The notes under the pieces are model-generated. The model was not told the origin of the DNA. It was given only the letters and a program-made list of their open reading frames with translations, and searched no databases. A stretch of 64,000 nt of DNA. Source: Polaromonas sp. (lineage in GTDB: Bacteria > Pseudomonadota > Gammaproteobacteria > Burkholderiales > Burkholderiaceae_C). The position numbers and the translations under genes are program-made. Positions 17,217 to 25,759 of this stretch are shown piece by piece. Where the stretch lies: contig JAQGNE010000013.1 of assembly GCA_028291985.1 (NCBI GenBank), positions 40,456-104,455 on the forward strand, written 5' to 3'. Position 1 is the first letter of the stretch; the number at the start of each line of letters is the position of its first letter.

Positions 17217-18419
17217 ATGATGAAGAGGCTTCAGCGCCGGTTTCCCGGTCACCGCAGTTTCAGACGCTGCCTGCAGATTGCGGCATTCAGCCTGACGCTG
17301 GCTACCGGGTATGCCTACGCCAATGAGCAAGCTCAGCCTGCGTGGGCAACCCGCCTGCTGGCCGACCTGGCCCAGGTCGACCAGCACAGCAAAGCCAAAA
17401 TCGGCGTGTATGTGCAGGACCTTGACACCGGCGCGTCTGCCTCTTACCAGGCAGGCCAGCGCTGGTATCTGGCATCGATGGTGAAAGTGCCGGTGGCTGT
17501 TGCCGTGCTGCGCGGTGTCGAGCGCGGCCAATACACGCTGGACACCACCCTGACCTTGCGCGCATCGGACTATGTTGACGGCGCGGGCGGCACCAACAGC
17601 CGCCCGGTGGGCGCGGTGCTGAGCGTCCGCTACCTGCTGGAGCAGATGATCGTCTACAGCGACAACACGGCCAGCGACATGCTGATCGACCTGGTCGGCG
17701 TGTCGGAAGTCAACGCGCTGGTCAGTTCGCTGGTTCCCGATGGCATTCAGCGCATCACGGGACTGGGCGAGATTCGCCGCATCCTGTATGGCTCGCTGGT
17801 GCCTCGCGCCGACAAGCTCAGCGGTCAAGACCTGATCTTGTTGAACCGAGAGCGGGTGGATGCCGACCGGCTGGCGCTGCTGGCCCGCATGGTTGATACG
17901 CCCAGGGCGCTTTTTCAGCTGCCGACGCTGGACGCGGCCTACAAGACCTACTACGCAAGCGGTCTGAATTCCGGCCGGCTTGACGCCTTTGGCGAACTGC
18001 TGGGCATGCTGGCTGAGGGCCAACTGCTGACGCCCGAATACACCGGTTTTTTGCTGCGTCTGATGGAAAAAGTTGCCACCGGCACGCACCGCATCAAGGC
18101 CGGCCTTCCGCCCGACGCCCGCTTCGCGCACAAGACCGGCACCCAGCGACGCCGCACCTGTGACGCCGGCCTGGTCCGTGTGCCGGATGCGTCGCAAGCG
18201 TTACAAGAGCGACCAGATCCACAAGGGCCGCCAGGGCGCCGCGTGATCGTCGTTGCCTGCACCCGGGACGAGCCGTCCCTGGCGCATTCTGAACTGGCCC
18301 TGATGCAGGTTGGCGCCGCCATTTGCAGATCGGGGCTTCTTACCAAGGGATTGACCGATGCGCCGTATTGCCATGCCTTACCTGCAGTTGTGCGCTTGCC
18401 TGCTGATCCTCTTCGCTGA
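17217..18419 (+). CDS. Beta-lactamase-fold serine hydrolase (first of tandem pair)
   Basis: Exported 400-residue protein with a signal peptide ending near AYANEQ. The serine penicillin-binding fold is shown by SMVK (SxxK, in YLASMVKVPV), YSDN (SDN triad) and HKTGT (KTG). These resemble class A beta-lactamases, but I cannot place the deacylating Glu of a true class A enzyme, so peptidase or esterase activity is equally possible. The region after KTG is about 15 residues longer than in the neighbouring paralogue, and the coding end overlaps the next gene by 62 bp. The gene follows a 276 bp stretch after xdhB in which I see nothing notable. Confidence 0.85.
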   Translation: MMKRLQRRFPGHRSFRRCLQIAAFSLTLATGYAYANEQAQPAWATRLLADLAQVDQHSKAKIGVYVQDLDTGASASYQAGQRWYLASMVKVPVAVAVLRGVERGQYTLDTTLTLRASDYVDGAGGTNSRPVGAVLSVRYLLEQMIVYSDNTASDMLIDLVGVSEVNALVSSLVPDGIQRITGLGEIRRILYGSLVPRADKLSGQDLILLNRERVDADRLALLARMVDTPRALFQLPTLDAAYKTYYASGLNSGRLDAFGELLGMLAEGQLLTPEYTGFLLRLMEKVATGTHRIKAGLPPDARFAHKTGTQRRRTCDAGLVRVPDASQALQERPDPQGPPGRRVIVVACTRDEPSLAHSELALMQVGAAICRSGLLTKGLTDAPYCHALPAVVRLPADPLR

Positions 18420-19428
18420 GGCTGCGTCCAGCGCGCCGGCATGGAGCCAGGCGCTGCAGCAGGAAGTCGAGCGCATAGACCGCGGGTCGCCGGGCGAGCT
18501 GGGGGTTTTCGTCAAGCGCCTGGACAGCGGGGAAGTGTTTTCGCACGGCGGCGACAAGCTCTGGTACCTGGGCTCCACCGTCAAGGTGCCGGTTGCGATT
18601 GCCGTGCTCCAGCAGGTCGATGCGGGCAAGCTCAATCTGGGTGACCGCGTCGGGCTGCAGGAAACAGACAAGATAGAGGCCGGGCCGGTGGTCTGGATGG
18701 CAGCCGGTACGTCCATGACGGTCAAGGACCTGCTGCGCCGCATGGTGGTGGACAGCGACAACACCGCCGCCAACATGCTGATACGACTGGTGGGTGAAAA
18801 GCAGCTCAACGACAGCGCCAAAGCCGCCATGGGTACCGACAACTACCACCCCATCACCACACTGGCAAAAGTGCGCTATGACGTGTATGCCGAGCTGCAT
18901 GACGGTGCACGCAAGCTGACCAACAGCCAGCTGGTCCAGATCGCAGCGACGCCGCTGGGCCCCCAGCGCGTCGAAGCCGTCAGAAAAACGCTGGGCATCA
19001 AGACATCCGAACTGAAGGCAAAAACCATCGATGACGCCTATGCCCGGTATTACCAGACCAGGGTCAATTCGGCCACGCTGCAGGCTTACAGCCAGATGCT
19101 GGAGTCGCTGGTCAAGGGCAAGCTGCTGTCACCCGAAAGCACGCGGCTGCTCTTTGAAGACATGAAGATAGACATCTTTACCAACTACCGGCTGCAGGCG
19201 GGCCTGCCGCGGGACGTTCCTTTCATCCACAAGACCGGAACCCAATACCAGCGGGCTTGCCATTCGGGTGTGATCAACCCGAAAGATGGCGGCGCTGATG
19301 CGATTGTTGTGGCCACCTGCGCATCCGGGCTGGATGAGCAGCGCGTGGCTGGTGAGGTGTTCGAGCGCGTCGGGCACGCCATTACCCGCACCCTGCTCCA
19401 GCGTCCGGCGTCTGCCAGGGCACGTTAA
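18358..19428 (+). CDS. Beta-lactamase-fold serine hydrolase (second of tandem pair)
   Basis: Exported protein of 356 residues (an ATG at 18373 is an alternative start), with a signal peptide ending near AASSAPA. The catalytic motifs parallel those of the upstream gene: STVK (SxxK), DSDN and HKTGT. Similarity runs through the whole chain (GxLGVFVKRLDSGE versus AKIGVYVQDLDTGA; RRMVVDSDNTAANMLI versus EQMIVYSDNTASDMLI), so the pair arose by tandem duplication and has diverged. It overlaps the upstream gene and is followed after 19 bp by the CvpA-CAP gene, suggesting one transcript of cell-envelope proteins. Confidence 0.85.
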   Translation: MRRIAMPYLQLCACLLILFAEAASSAPAWSQALQQEVERIDRGSPGELGVFVKRLDSGEVFSHGGDKLWYLGSTVKVPVAIAVLQQVDAGKLNLGDRVGLQETDKIEAGPVVWMAAGTSMTVKDLLRRMVVDSDNTAANMLIRLVGEKQLNDSAKAAMGTDNYHPITTLAKVRYDVYAELHDGARKLTNSQLVQIAATPLGPQRVEAVRKTLGIKTSELKAKTIDDAYARYYQTRVNSATLQAYSQMLESLVKGKLLSPESTRLLFEDMKIDIFTNYRLQAGLPRDVPFIHKTGTQYQRACHSGVINPKDGGADAIVVATCASGLDEQRVAGEVFERVGHAITRTLLQRPASARAR

Positions 19429-19447
19429 GCCGCACGGCAGCACTGTC

Positions 19448-20428
19448 ATGACCACCATCGACTTCGAAGCCATCAACCCCATCGATGCCTTGCTGGCCGT
19501 CATCCTGCTGGTGGGCATCATCAGCGGATGGAGCCGGGGCTTTGTACTGGCTACGCTGCAGCTGGTCACGCTCGCCGTCAGCCTGGTGGTCGCCTTCATG
19601 GGTTACCACTACCCGGAAGCCTGGCTCAAAACGCACGCACCCTGGATGGGCCTGTGGACCGCGCCGGTGAGCTTTTTTTCAAGCTATATGGCAGCTCATC
19701 TGCTGCTGGGCTTTGTGGCCAGGGCGCTGGCGCGCGCCTTTCCGTACAGGGCGCACGCGCACATCATCAACCGCGCCTTGGGGCTGCTGCCCGGTGTTGT
19801 GAACGGCCTGATCAATGCCACGCTGGCTGCGCTGCTGCTGGTCACGCTGCCGCTGATTGGCGGGTTAAGCAGCATGGCGCGAGAAAGCCAGCTGGCCAGC
19901 CAGCTGTCGGCGCCGGCCGAATGGCTGGAGGCGCAACTCGCGCCGATATTCAACCCGGCCATCAGCCAGACCATGCAGTCGCTGACGGTGCCTGCGGAAT
20001 CAAAAGCCACGGTCAAGCTGAGCTATAGCGTGAAAGACCCCGAGGTCCGGCCCGACCTGGAAGCGCGCATGCTAGACCTGATCAATGACGAACGCACCAG
20101 CATGGGCCTGAAACCGCTGTTGCCCGACCCCGAGATGACCGAGGTGGCACGCGCCCATAGCCGCGACATGTTTGCACGCAGCTATTTCTCCCATATCAGC
20201 CCGGAAGGCCTGGAGCCGTTTGACCGGATGCACCAGGCCAAGGTACGGTTTTTCAGCGCTGGCGAAAACCTGGCGCTGGCCCAGACGCTGCCCAGCGCCC
20301 ACCAGGGCCTGATGAATTCGCCAGGCCATCGGGCGAACATTCTGCGTCCTGCTTATGGTCGAGTCGGCATCGGCGTGCTGGACGGTGGCCGCTATGGCCT
20401 GATGGTCACGCAGAATTTTCGCAACTAA
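19448..20428 (+). CDS. CvpA-type membrane domain fused to a CAP/SCP secreted domain
   Basis: 326 residues from the ATG at 19448. Residues about 1-170 form a CvpA/colicin V production-like domain with four hydrophobic segments (NPIDALLAVILLVGIISGWSRG at the start is family-typical). Residues about 205-326 form a CAP (SCP/PR1, YkwD-like) domain: LDLINDERTSMGL, ARAHSRDMFARSYFSH, GENLA and NSPGHRANIL are the four CAP signature regions including the cavity histidines. The CAP domain should face the periplasm. Similar fusions exist in proteobacteria, but their function is unknown. It lies 19 bp after the serine hydrolase pair. Confidence 0.88.
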   Translation: MTTIDFEAINPIDALLAVILLVGIISGWSRGFVLATLQLVTLAVSLVVAFMGYHYPEAWLKTHAPWMGLWTAPVSFFSSYMAAHLLLGFVARALARAFPYRAHAHIINRALGLLPGVVNGLINATLAALLLVTLPLIGGLSSMARESQLASQLSAPAEWLEAQLAPIFNPAISQTMQSLTVPAESKATVKLSYSVKDPEVRPDLEARMLDLINDERTSMGLKPLLPDPEMTEVARAHSRDMFARSYFSHISPEGLEPFDRMHQAKVRFFSAGENLALAQTLPSAHQGLMNSPGHRANILRPAYGRVGIGVLDGGRYGLMVTQNFRN

Positions 20429-20472
20429 TATTGTCTTGCCGTCATCATCACTTGTCATCAAAGGGGAAACTT

Positions 20473-21528
20473 ATGCGCTATAACCCGATGGGCCGAAGCG
20501 GCCTTTTTGTGTCGGAACTCTGCCTGGGCACCATGACGTTTGGTGGTGCGGGTGGCATGTGGGGTCAGATCGGGTCGCTGCAGCAGGCTGATGCCGAGGC
20601 ATTGATCGGCCAGTCGCTGGACGCGGGCATCAACTTCATCGACACGGCTGATGTGTATGCCGAAGGCGTGTCCGAGCAGATCACCGGCCAAGCCTTGAGG
20701 AACCTCAAAACGCCGCGCGACAGCGTGGTGATTGCCACCAAGGTATTCGGCGCCACCGGCGAAGGTCCCAATACGCGCGGGCTGTCGCGCAGCCATATCC
20801 TGGACGGCGTGAAGGCCAGCCTCAAACGCCTGCAGCTTGACCATATTGACCTGTACCAGGTGCACGGGTTTGATCCTGCCACGCCGATGGATGAAACCCT
20901 GCGCGCGCTGGACCAATTGGTACGCCACGGCCATGTGCGCTATGTGGGCGTGTCCAACTGGGCAGCCTGGCAGATTGCCAAGGCGCTGGGCATCAGCGAG
21001 CGGCTGGGACTTTCGCGCTTTGAATCCCTGCAGGCCTACTACAGCGTGGCGGGGCGGGATCTGGAGCGCGAGCTGATTCCCATGCTGGCGAGCGAAGGCG
21101 TCGGGCTGATGGTGTGGAGCCCGCTGGCTGGCGGTTTCCTGAGCGGGAAGTACGGCCGCAACATGCAAGGCGCCGAGCAGGGCAGCCGGCGCACCAGTTT
21201 TGACTTTCCGCCCGTCAACAAGGACAAGGCATGGGACTGCATCGACGTGATGCGCCCAATTGCCGAAGCGCATGGCGTATCGGTGGCGCGCATTGCGCTG
21301 GCCTGGCTGCTGCACCAGCCGCAAGTCACCAGCGTGATCGTGGGCGCGAAACGGCCCGATCAGCTGCAGGACAATATCGAGGCGACAAAAGTGGTGCTGA
21401 CCGAGGCGCAGCTGCAGCAGATCGGCCAGGCCAGCCAGCTGGCGCCTGAGTACCCCGGATGGATGTTCGAGCGCCAGGGGGAGTACCGGCGCGAGCAGAT
21501 CGCCAGTTCACACAACCACTCGGTTTAA
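20473..21528 (+). CDS. Aldo/keto reductase
   Basis: NADPH-dependent oxidoreductase of 351 residues with a TIM barrel. The catalytic tetrad positions are visible: FIDTADVYAEG (Asp, Tyr), VIATKVFG (Lys) and YQVHGFD (His). The C-terminal NADP motif is SVIVGAKRPDQLQDNIEA. The start at 20473 has AAGGGG upstream at good distance. It belongs to the group of general AKRs related to YajO/PdxI-like proteins; substrate unknown. It follows the CvpA-CAP gene by 44 bp and ends before a dispersed repeat copy. Confidence 0.92.
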   Translation: MRYNPMGRSGLFVSELCLGTMTFGGAGGMWGQIGSLQQADAEALIGQSLDAGINFIDTADVYAEGVSEQITGQALRNLKTPRDSVVIATKVFGATGEGPNTRGLSRSHILDGVKASLKRLQLDHIDLYQVHGFDPATPMDETLRALDQLVRHGHVRYVGVSNWAAWQIAKALGISERLGLSRFESLQAYYSVAGRDLERELIPMLASEGVGLMVWSPLAGGFLSGKYGRNMQGAEQGSRRTSFDFPPVNKDKAWDCIDVMRPIAEAHGVSVARIALAWLLHQPQVTSVIVGAKRPDQLQDNIEATKVVLTEAQLQQIGQASQLAPEYPGWMFERQGEYRREQIASSHNHSV

Positions 21529-21533
21529 GCGAA

Positions 21534-21605
21534 ATACAAGCAAATAATGCCCATAGCCCTTGTACATCCTGGGGTTATAGCTATGTATTCAGTAGCAGCA
21601 GGCGG
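21534..21605. repeat. Dispersed short repeat, copy 5
   Basis: Contains CATAGCCCTTGTACATCCTG followed by GGGTTATAGCTATG and TTCAGTAGCA. The TAGCTAT and CCCTTGTA blocks match other copies. It fills most of the gap between the aldo/keto reductase and the convergent glycerate kinase gene. Confidence 0.65.
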
Positions 21606-21669
21606 CGCCCGGCAGCGTAGCCCGGTTTGATGCATCTCCGGTCTTGAAGCGCAACAACTGCCGGCGCGC

Positions 21670-23004
21670 TCAGATGATCAGCATGGCCCGGAAGTCGTTG
21701 ACGTTGGTGTGCGTCGGACCGGTGATGACGAGATCACCCAGCGCCTGGAAATAGGTGTAGGCATCGTTGCGGTCCAGATAGGCACTCAGCTTCATGTCCT
21801 GTGACGTTGCCCGCTGCAGGGTGTCCGGGCTGACATAGGCGCCGGCGTTGTCCTCTATGCCATCAATGCCGTCGGTATCCGCTGCCAGCGCATAGACACC
21901 GGCCTGGCCTTGCAGCGCCAGTGCCAGGCCCATGCAAAACTCTCCGGCCCGGCCGCCGCGGCCCTTGGCAACGCCAGGCTCACGCGGGCGGATGGTGACG
22001 GTGGTTTCGCCGCCGCTCAGGATGACGCAAGGTTTTTGAAAGGGCTGGCCTTTCAGCGCCACGGCGCGCGCCAGAGCCGCATGCACCTTGCCCACCTCGC
22101 GCGACTCGCCCTCCATTTCGTCACTGAGGATGTAAGCCGCAAGACCGGCCGCCTCGGCCGCGGCGGCGGCGGCCTGCAGGCTTTGTTGTGGCGTGGCGAT
22201 CATGTGGACCTGATGCCCGTTGAAGGCGGCCTCCCCTGGCTTGGGTGACTCCTGCTCGCCGCTCTCCAGCGCTGCCATCACCGCAGGCGGCAGACCGATG
22301 CCGTAGCGCTTCAGGATGCTAAGCGCCTGCGCACAGGTGGTGGCGTCAGGCACGGTGGGGCCGCTGGCAATGATGGACGGATCGTCTCCCGGCACATCGC
22401 TGATGGTGAGCGTCACCACGCGGGCCGGTGCGCAGGCCGCCGCCAGACGCCCGCCCTTGATGCGTGACAGGTGCTTGCGTACGCAGTTCATCTCTGAGAT
22501 ATTGGCGCCGCTGTTCAGCAGCGCCTGGTTGATGCCCTGCTTGTCCTGGAGCGTCAATCCGTCGGCCGGCAGCGTCAACAGCGACGAGCCACCACCCGAT
22601 ATGAGGCACAGCACCAGGTCGTCGGCACCCAGGCCCTGCACCATCGACAGGATGCGCTCCGCTGCAGCCAGGCCGGCGGCGTCGGGTACCGGATGGGCCG
22701 CTTCCACCACCTCGATGCGCCGTGGCAAACCCTCGGGCCGTGGCGGGATGTGGTGGTAGCGGGTGACGACCAGGCCCTGAAGCGGCGCTTCGGCAGGCCA
22801 CAAGGCTTCGACCGCCTGCGCCATGGAACCCCCTGCCTTGCCGGCGCCGATCACGATCGTCCGGCCTTTTGGCGGCGTTGGCAGCCATGCCGCGGTGTTT
22901 TCCAGCGGCAGCGCGCGTTGGACAGCTGCCTGATAAAGATAGGTCAGGAATGCGCGAGGCTGCGCTCTGGCATCCGGTGCGGTATCGGGTTTTTGCAGGT
23001 TCAT
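21670..23004 (-). CDS. Glycerate 2-kinase (MOFRL/GckA-TtuD family)
   Basis: 444 residues from the ATG at 23004. This family phosphorylates D-glycerate to 2-phosphoglycerate; older annotations call it hydroxypyruvate reductase TtuD. Visible features: VIGAGKAGGSMAQAVEAL near residue 50, LCLISGGGSSLL, NCVRKHLSRIKGGRLA, TLTISDVPGDDPSIIASGP and the C-terminal MOFRL-type domain with LSGGETTV and AADTDGIDG. Its partner nearby is tartrate dehydrogenase, which can yield glycerate. It could equally take glycerate made from glyoxylate released by allantoin breakdown. The two roles are an inference from context. Confidence 0.92.
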   Translation of the reverse strand: MNLQKPDTAPDARAQPRAFLTYLYQAAVQRALPLENTAAWLPTPPKGRTIVIGAGKAGGSMAQAVEALWPAEAPLQGLVVTRYHHIPPRPEGLPRRIEVVEAAHPVPDAAGLAAAERILSMVQGLGADDLVLCLISGGGSSLLTLPADGLTLQDKQGINQALLNSGANISEMNCVRKHLSRIKGGRLAAACAPARVVTLTISDVPGDDPSIIASGPTVPDATTCAQALSILKRYGIGLPPAVMAALESGEQESPKPGEAAFNGHQVHMIATPQQSLQAAAAAAEAAGLAAYILSDEMEGESREVGKVHAALARAVALKGQPFQKPCVILSGGETTVTIRPREPGVAKGRGGRAGEFCMGLALALQGQAGVYALAADTDGIDGIEDNAGAYVSPDTLQRATSQDMKLSAYLDRNDAYTYFQALGDLVITGPTHTNVNDFRAMLII

Positions 23005-23139
23005 GATCAGGCCTTTGAAACCGGATTGTGCCGTGGTAACCGCCCGCTGACCCGGCCCGCAAGATGCGGCCTTGGACACGCAGTGCGTTTGCCGCTGCCT
23101 AGAATGAAGCATCAAGCTGCACACCGTGAAAGCCGCTCA

Positions 23140-23472
23140 ATGCACGCCTACCTCGCCCTGGGGATTGCCATCGTGGCCGAAGTCATCGCCACCACCGCCT
23201 TGAAGTCGAGCGATGGTTTTACACGCCTGGTGCCGTCCCTCATTGCCCTGGCGGGATACGGCTGCGCGCTTTATTTATTGACGGTAACCATGCGGGTGGT
23301 ACCGACGGGCATTGCGTATGCCATCTGGTCGGGCTTGGGCATTGTGCTGATCAGCATCTCAAGCTATGTCTTTCACCAGCAGAAGATTGACCTGGCCGGC
23401 ATACTGGGCATGGCGCTCATCATTGCCGGCGTCGTCATCCTCAATCTGTTTTCAACATCGACCCCGCATTGA
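23140..23472 (+). CDS. Small multidrug resistance (SMR) family transporter, EmrE/Sug type
   Basis: 110-residue inner-membrane protein with four transmembrane helices. The essential Glu in helix 1 is visible (AIVAEVIATTALKSS). Helix 2 to 3 contain the family segments VVPTGIAYAIWSGLGIV (with the GIAYAIW motif) and helix 4 has GMALIIAGVVILNL. It is transcribed opposite to the glycerate kinase. Substrates in the family are quaternary ammonium compounds, guanidinium or polyamines; Glu and GIAYAIW are typical of the drug-exporting EmrE subgroup. Confidence 0.93.
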   Translation: MHAYLALGIAIVAEVIATTALKSSDGFTRLVPSLIALAGYGCALYLLTVTMRVVPTGIAYAIWSGLGIVLISISSYVFHQQKIDLAGILGMALIIAGVVILNLFSTSTPH

Positions 23473-23536
23473 AGGGGCCGGCGGGATGCAGCGCTGTGAG
23501 TCGCGTCATCTCGGCAATCCCTGCTTCACCGTCTTT

Positions 23537-24520
23537 TTACTTCTTGCCCAGACCCAGCCGCTGCGCGCCCTCGGTGTAAAGACGCGTCTTTTCCTTCATG
23601 AAGGTGTCCATCTGCTCGACACCGACGTTGACCAACTCAAAGCCGTTCTTGGCAGCCAGCTCTTTCATTTCCGGGTCACTGTTGAGTGCAGCCCAGATAT
23701 CCGACAGCTTCTTTCGGGCTTCAGGCGGCGTGGTTTTGGGCACGCCAATCCCGCGGTATGCGCCGTCAACCCAATCGACACCCAACTCCTTGAAGGTTGG
23801 CACGTCAGGCATCAGGGGATGGCGGGTTTCCATGGCCACCGCCAGCGGGCGCACACGGCTTTTGTTGTTGATGGCAAACGGCACATAGGTTATCGCACCG
23901 TCTACCTGCGCGCCCATGACGGACGCCGCCATGTCGCCGGTGCCTTTGAAGGGCACATAAATGGTCTTGACGCCAAAGGCAGCATTGAGCCGCTCATGCG
24001 CCGCATGGTTGGCCGAGTTGAGGCCAGAGCCGCCCAGGCTCAGCTTGCCCGGGTCAGCCTTCGCCACCTTGATGAAGTCGGCAAAAGTCTTGATCGCGCT
24101 CTGCTCGGGCACCACCAGAATGTCGGGGGTGTAGTGAAACCAGAACACCGGCGTGATGTCCTGGGTCTTGTACTGGACCAGTCCTTCTATGGGCTGAAAC
24201 ACGATATGCGGGAGGTTGATGCCCACCACGTTCAGCCCATCGCTTGGCAGGGTGTTCATCTGTGACCACATCAATGCGCCGCCTGCGCCGGCCTTGTACT
24301 GGATGATGGTTTCAATCGCCGCACATTTCTTCTTCAGCAGCACTTGCTGATGCCTGGCCGACAGGTCAGATTCGCCCCCTGGCGGAAAAGCCTGCCAGTA
24401 CTGCACGTTCTTATCCGGGCAAAGCGACTGGCCGGAGCTGGTGGCCGCGGGCTGGGCCATGGCCACGGGGGCCATGGCCATGCAAAAAATACCTATCCAC
24501 TTCCGGGTATCAACTGTCAT
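23537..24520 (-). CDS. Bug-family tripartite tricarboxylate transporter binding protein (tartrate block)
   Basis: Periplasmic binding protein of 327 residues from the ATG at 24520, with a signal peptide ending near AMAQPAA. The family fold is shown by a Pro-Gly-Gly loop (AFPPGGESD), IIQYKAGAGG, YVPFKGTGDMAASVMGAQVDGAI and the C-terminal segment KTTPPEARKKLSDIWAAL. Bug proteins bind carboxylates. Lying 58 bp downstream of tartrate dehydrogenase, a hydroxy-dicarboxylate such as tartrate is a plausible ligand. No TctA/TctB membrane components are present nearby, so the membrane partner must be encoded elsewhere. Confidence 0.88.
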   Translation of the reverse strand: MTVDTRKWIGIFCMAMAPVAMAQPAATSSGQSLCPDKNVQYWQAFPPGGESDLSARHQQVLLKKKCAAIETIIQYKAGAGGALMWSQMNTLPSDGLNVVGINLPHIVFQPIEGLVQYKTQDITPVFWFHYTPDILVVPEQSAIKTFADFIKVAKADPGKLSLGGSGLNSANHAAHERLNAAFGVKTIYVPFKGTGDMAASVMGAQVDGAITYVPFAINNKSRVRPLAVAMETRHPLMPDVPTFKELGVDWVDGAYRGIGVPKTTPPEARKKLSDIWAALNSDPEMKELAAKNGFELVNVGVEQMDTFMKEKTRLYTEGAQRLGLGKK

Positions 24521-24578
24521 GGGATGTCTCCTGGGTGTTGTATGAACGGATGAGTCAATCTGTAGACGAAAACCTGCA

Positions 24579-25670
24579 TCAGGCCGCGCGTTGGCGCTGA
24601 TCAATTTTTTGCACGAACTGGCAAACGGCGTCGGTCACCTCCTGCATGCCAGCGCTGCCACCCAGATCCCGCGTGTGCAAGGCCGGGTTGGCTGTTACCG
24701 TCTCTATCGCCTGCATCAGCCGCCGGGCTTGGGCCGGCTCGCCCAGGTGCTCCAGCAGCATGACGCAGCTCCAGAATGTGCCTATCGGGTTGGCCAAGCC
24801 TTTGCCCATGATGTCGAAAGCCGAGCCGTGAATGGGCTCGAACATGGACGGGTAGCGGCGCTCCGGGTCGATGTTGCCGGTTGGCGCAATGCCCAGACTT
24901 CCCGCCAGCGCGGCTGCCAGATCGCTCAGGATGTCGGCATGCAGGTTGGTGGCAACCACCGTATCAAGCGATGCCGGGCGGTTGACCATGCGGGCCGTGC
25001 AAGCGTCAACCAATTCCTTGTCCCAGTGCACATCCGGAAACTCCTGGCTGATCTGCAGCGCGATCTCGTCCCACATCACCATCGCATGACGCTGGGCATT
25101 GGACTTGGTGACCACCGTCAGCAGCTTGCGCGGCCTGGACTGCGCCAGCCTGAAGGCATAACGCATGATGCGCTCGACGCCTGCGCGGGTCATCATGGAC
25201 ACATCGGTGGCGACCTCGATCGGATGGCCCTGATGGGCGCGACCGCCGACGCCCGCGTACTCACCCTCGGAATTTTCCCTGACGATGACCCAGTCCAGAT
25301 CTTCCGTGCGGCAACGCTTCAGGGGGCCATCGATACCCGGCAGGATGCGGGTTGGCCGGACATTGGCGTATTGGTCAAACCCCTGGCAAATCTTCAGGCG
25401 CAAGCCCCACAGCGTGATGTGGTCGGGAATATGCGGGTCCCCTGCCGAACCAAAGAGTATGGCGTCCATATGCCGCAGCTCATCCAGGCCCTTGTCCGGC
25501 ATCATGATGCCGTGCTGGCGAAAGTAATCGCCGCCCCAGTCGAATGATGTGAACGCAAAGCGAAAGTTGTTCTGGCCTTCCGCCAGCGCTTGCAGAACCT
25601 GCTGGCCGGCCGGTACCACTTCCTTGCCGATACCGTCGCCAGGAATGCACGCAATCTTGTATGTCTTCAT
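24579..25670 (-). CDS. ttuC: Tartrate dehydrogenase/decarboxylase
   Basis: 363 residues of the isocitrate/isopropylmalate dehydrogenase family, NAD and Mn2+ dependent. Tartrate dehydrogenases oxidise tartrate and can decarboxylate the product to D-glycerate. Motifs: IPGDGIGKEV at the N-terminus, LFGSAGDPHIPDHITLWGLRL (a tartrate-dehydrogenase-like variant of the family loop), YANVRPTRI, RENSEGEYAGVGG and the C-terminal EPIHGSAFDIMGKGLANPIGTF. It shares a direction with the Bug protein and glycerate kinase genes and is divergent from a LysR gene, matching the known ttu arrangement in spirit. Confidence 0.92.
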   Translation of the reverse strand: MKTYKIACIPGDGIGKEVVPAGQQVLQALAEGQNNFRFAFTSFDWGGDYFRQHGIMMPDKGLDELRHMDAILFGSAGDPHIPDHITLWGLRLKICQGFDQYANVRPTRILPGIDGPLKRCRTEDLDWVIVRENSEGEYAGVGGRAHQGHPIEVATDVSMMTRAGVERIMRYAFRLAQSRPRKLLTVVTKSNAQRHAMVMWDEIALQISQEFPDVHWDKELVDACTARMVNRPASLDTVVATNLHADILSDLAAALAGSLGIAPTGNIDPERRYPSMFEPIHGSAFDIMGKGLANPIGTFWSCVMLLEHLGEPAQARRLMQAIETVTANPALHTRDLGGSAGMQEVTDAVCQFVQKIDQRQRAA

Positions 25671-25694
25671 CGGATGCTCCAGATTTTTAGGCTT

Positions 25695-25737
25695 TAACTT
25701 TACCGATTGCCAGGGGTGAAGAAGCTGTCTAAAGTTA
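25695..25737. promoter_or_regulatory. Inverted repeat in the ttuC-lysR divergent region
   Basis: Perfect 8-bp arms TAACTTTA (25695-25702) and TAAAGTTA (25730-25737) flank 27 bp in the 89-bp gap between ttuC and the LysR gene. Position and symmetry suit a LysR operator or a pair of half-sites. No binding data can be claimed. Confidence 0.45.
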
Positions 25738-25759
25738 CGTCATTGTTTACTTTGGGTTA

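Noticed and set aside
18100..18260. Possible frameshift in the first serine hydrolase after the KTG motif
   Set aside because: Alignment with the paralogue resumes in the same frame (VIVVACT versus AIVVATC), so a longer in-frame loop is the simpler reading.
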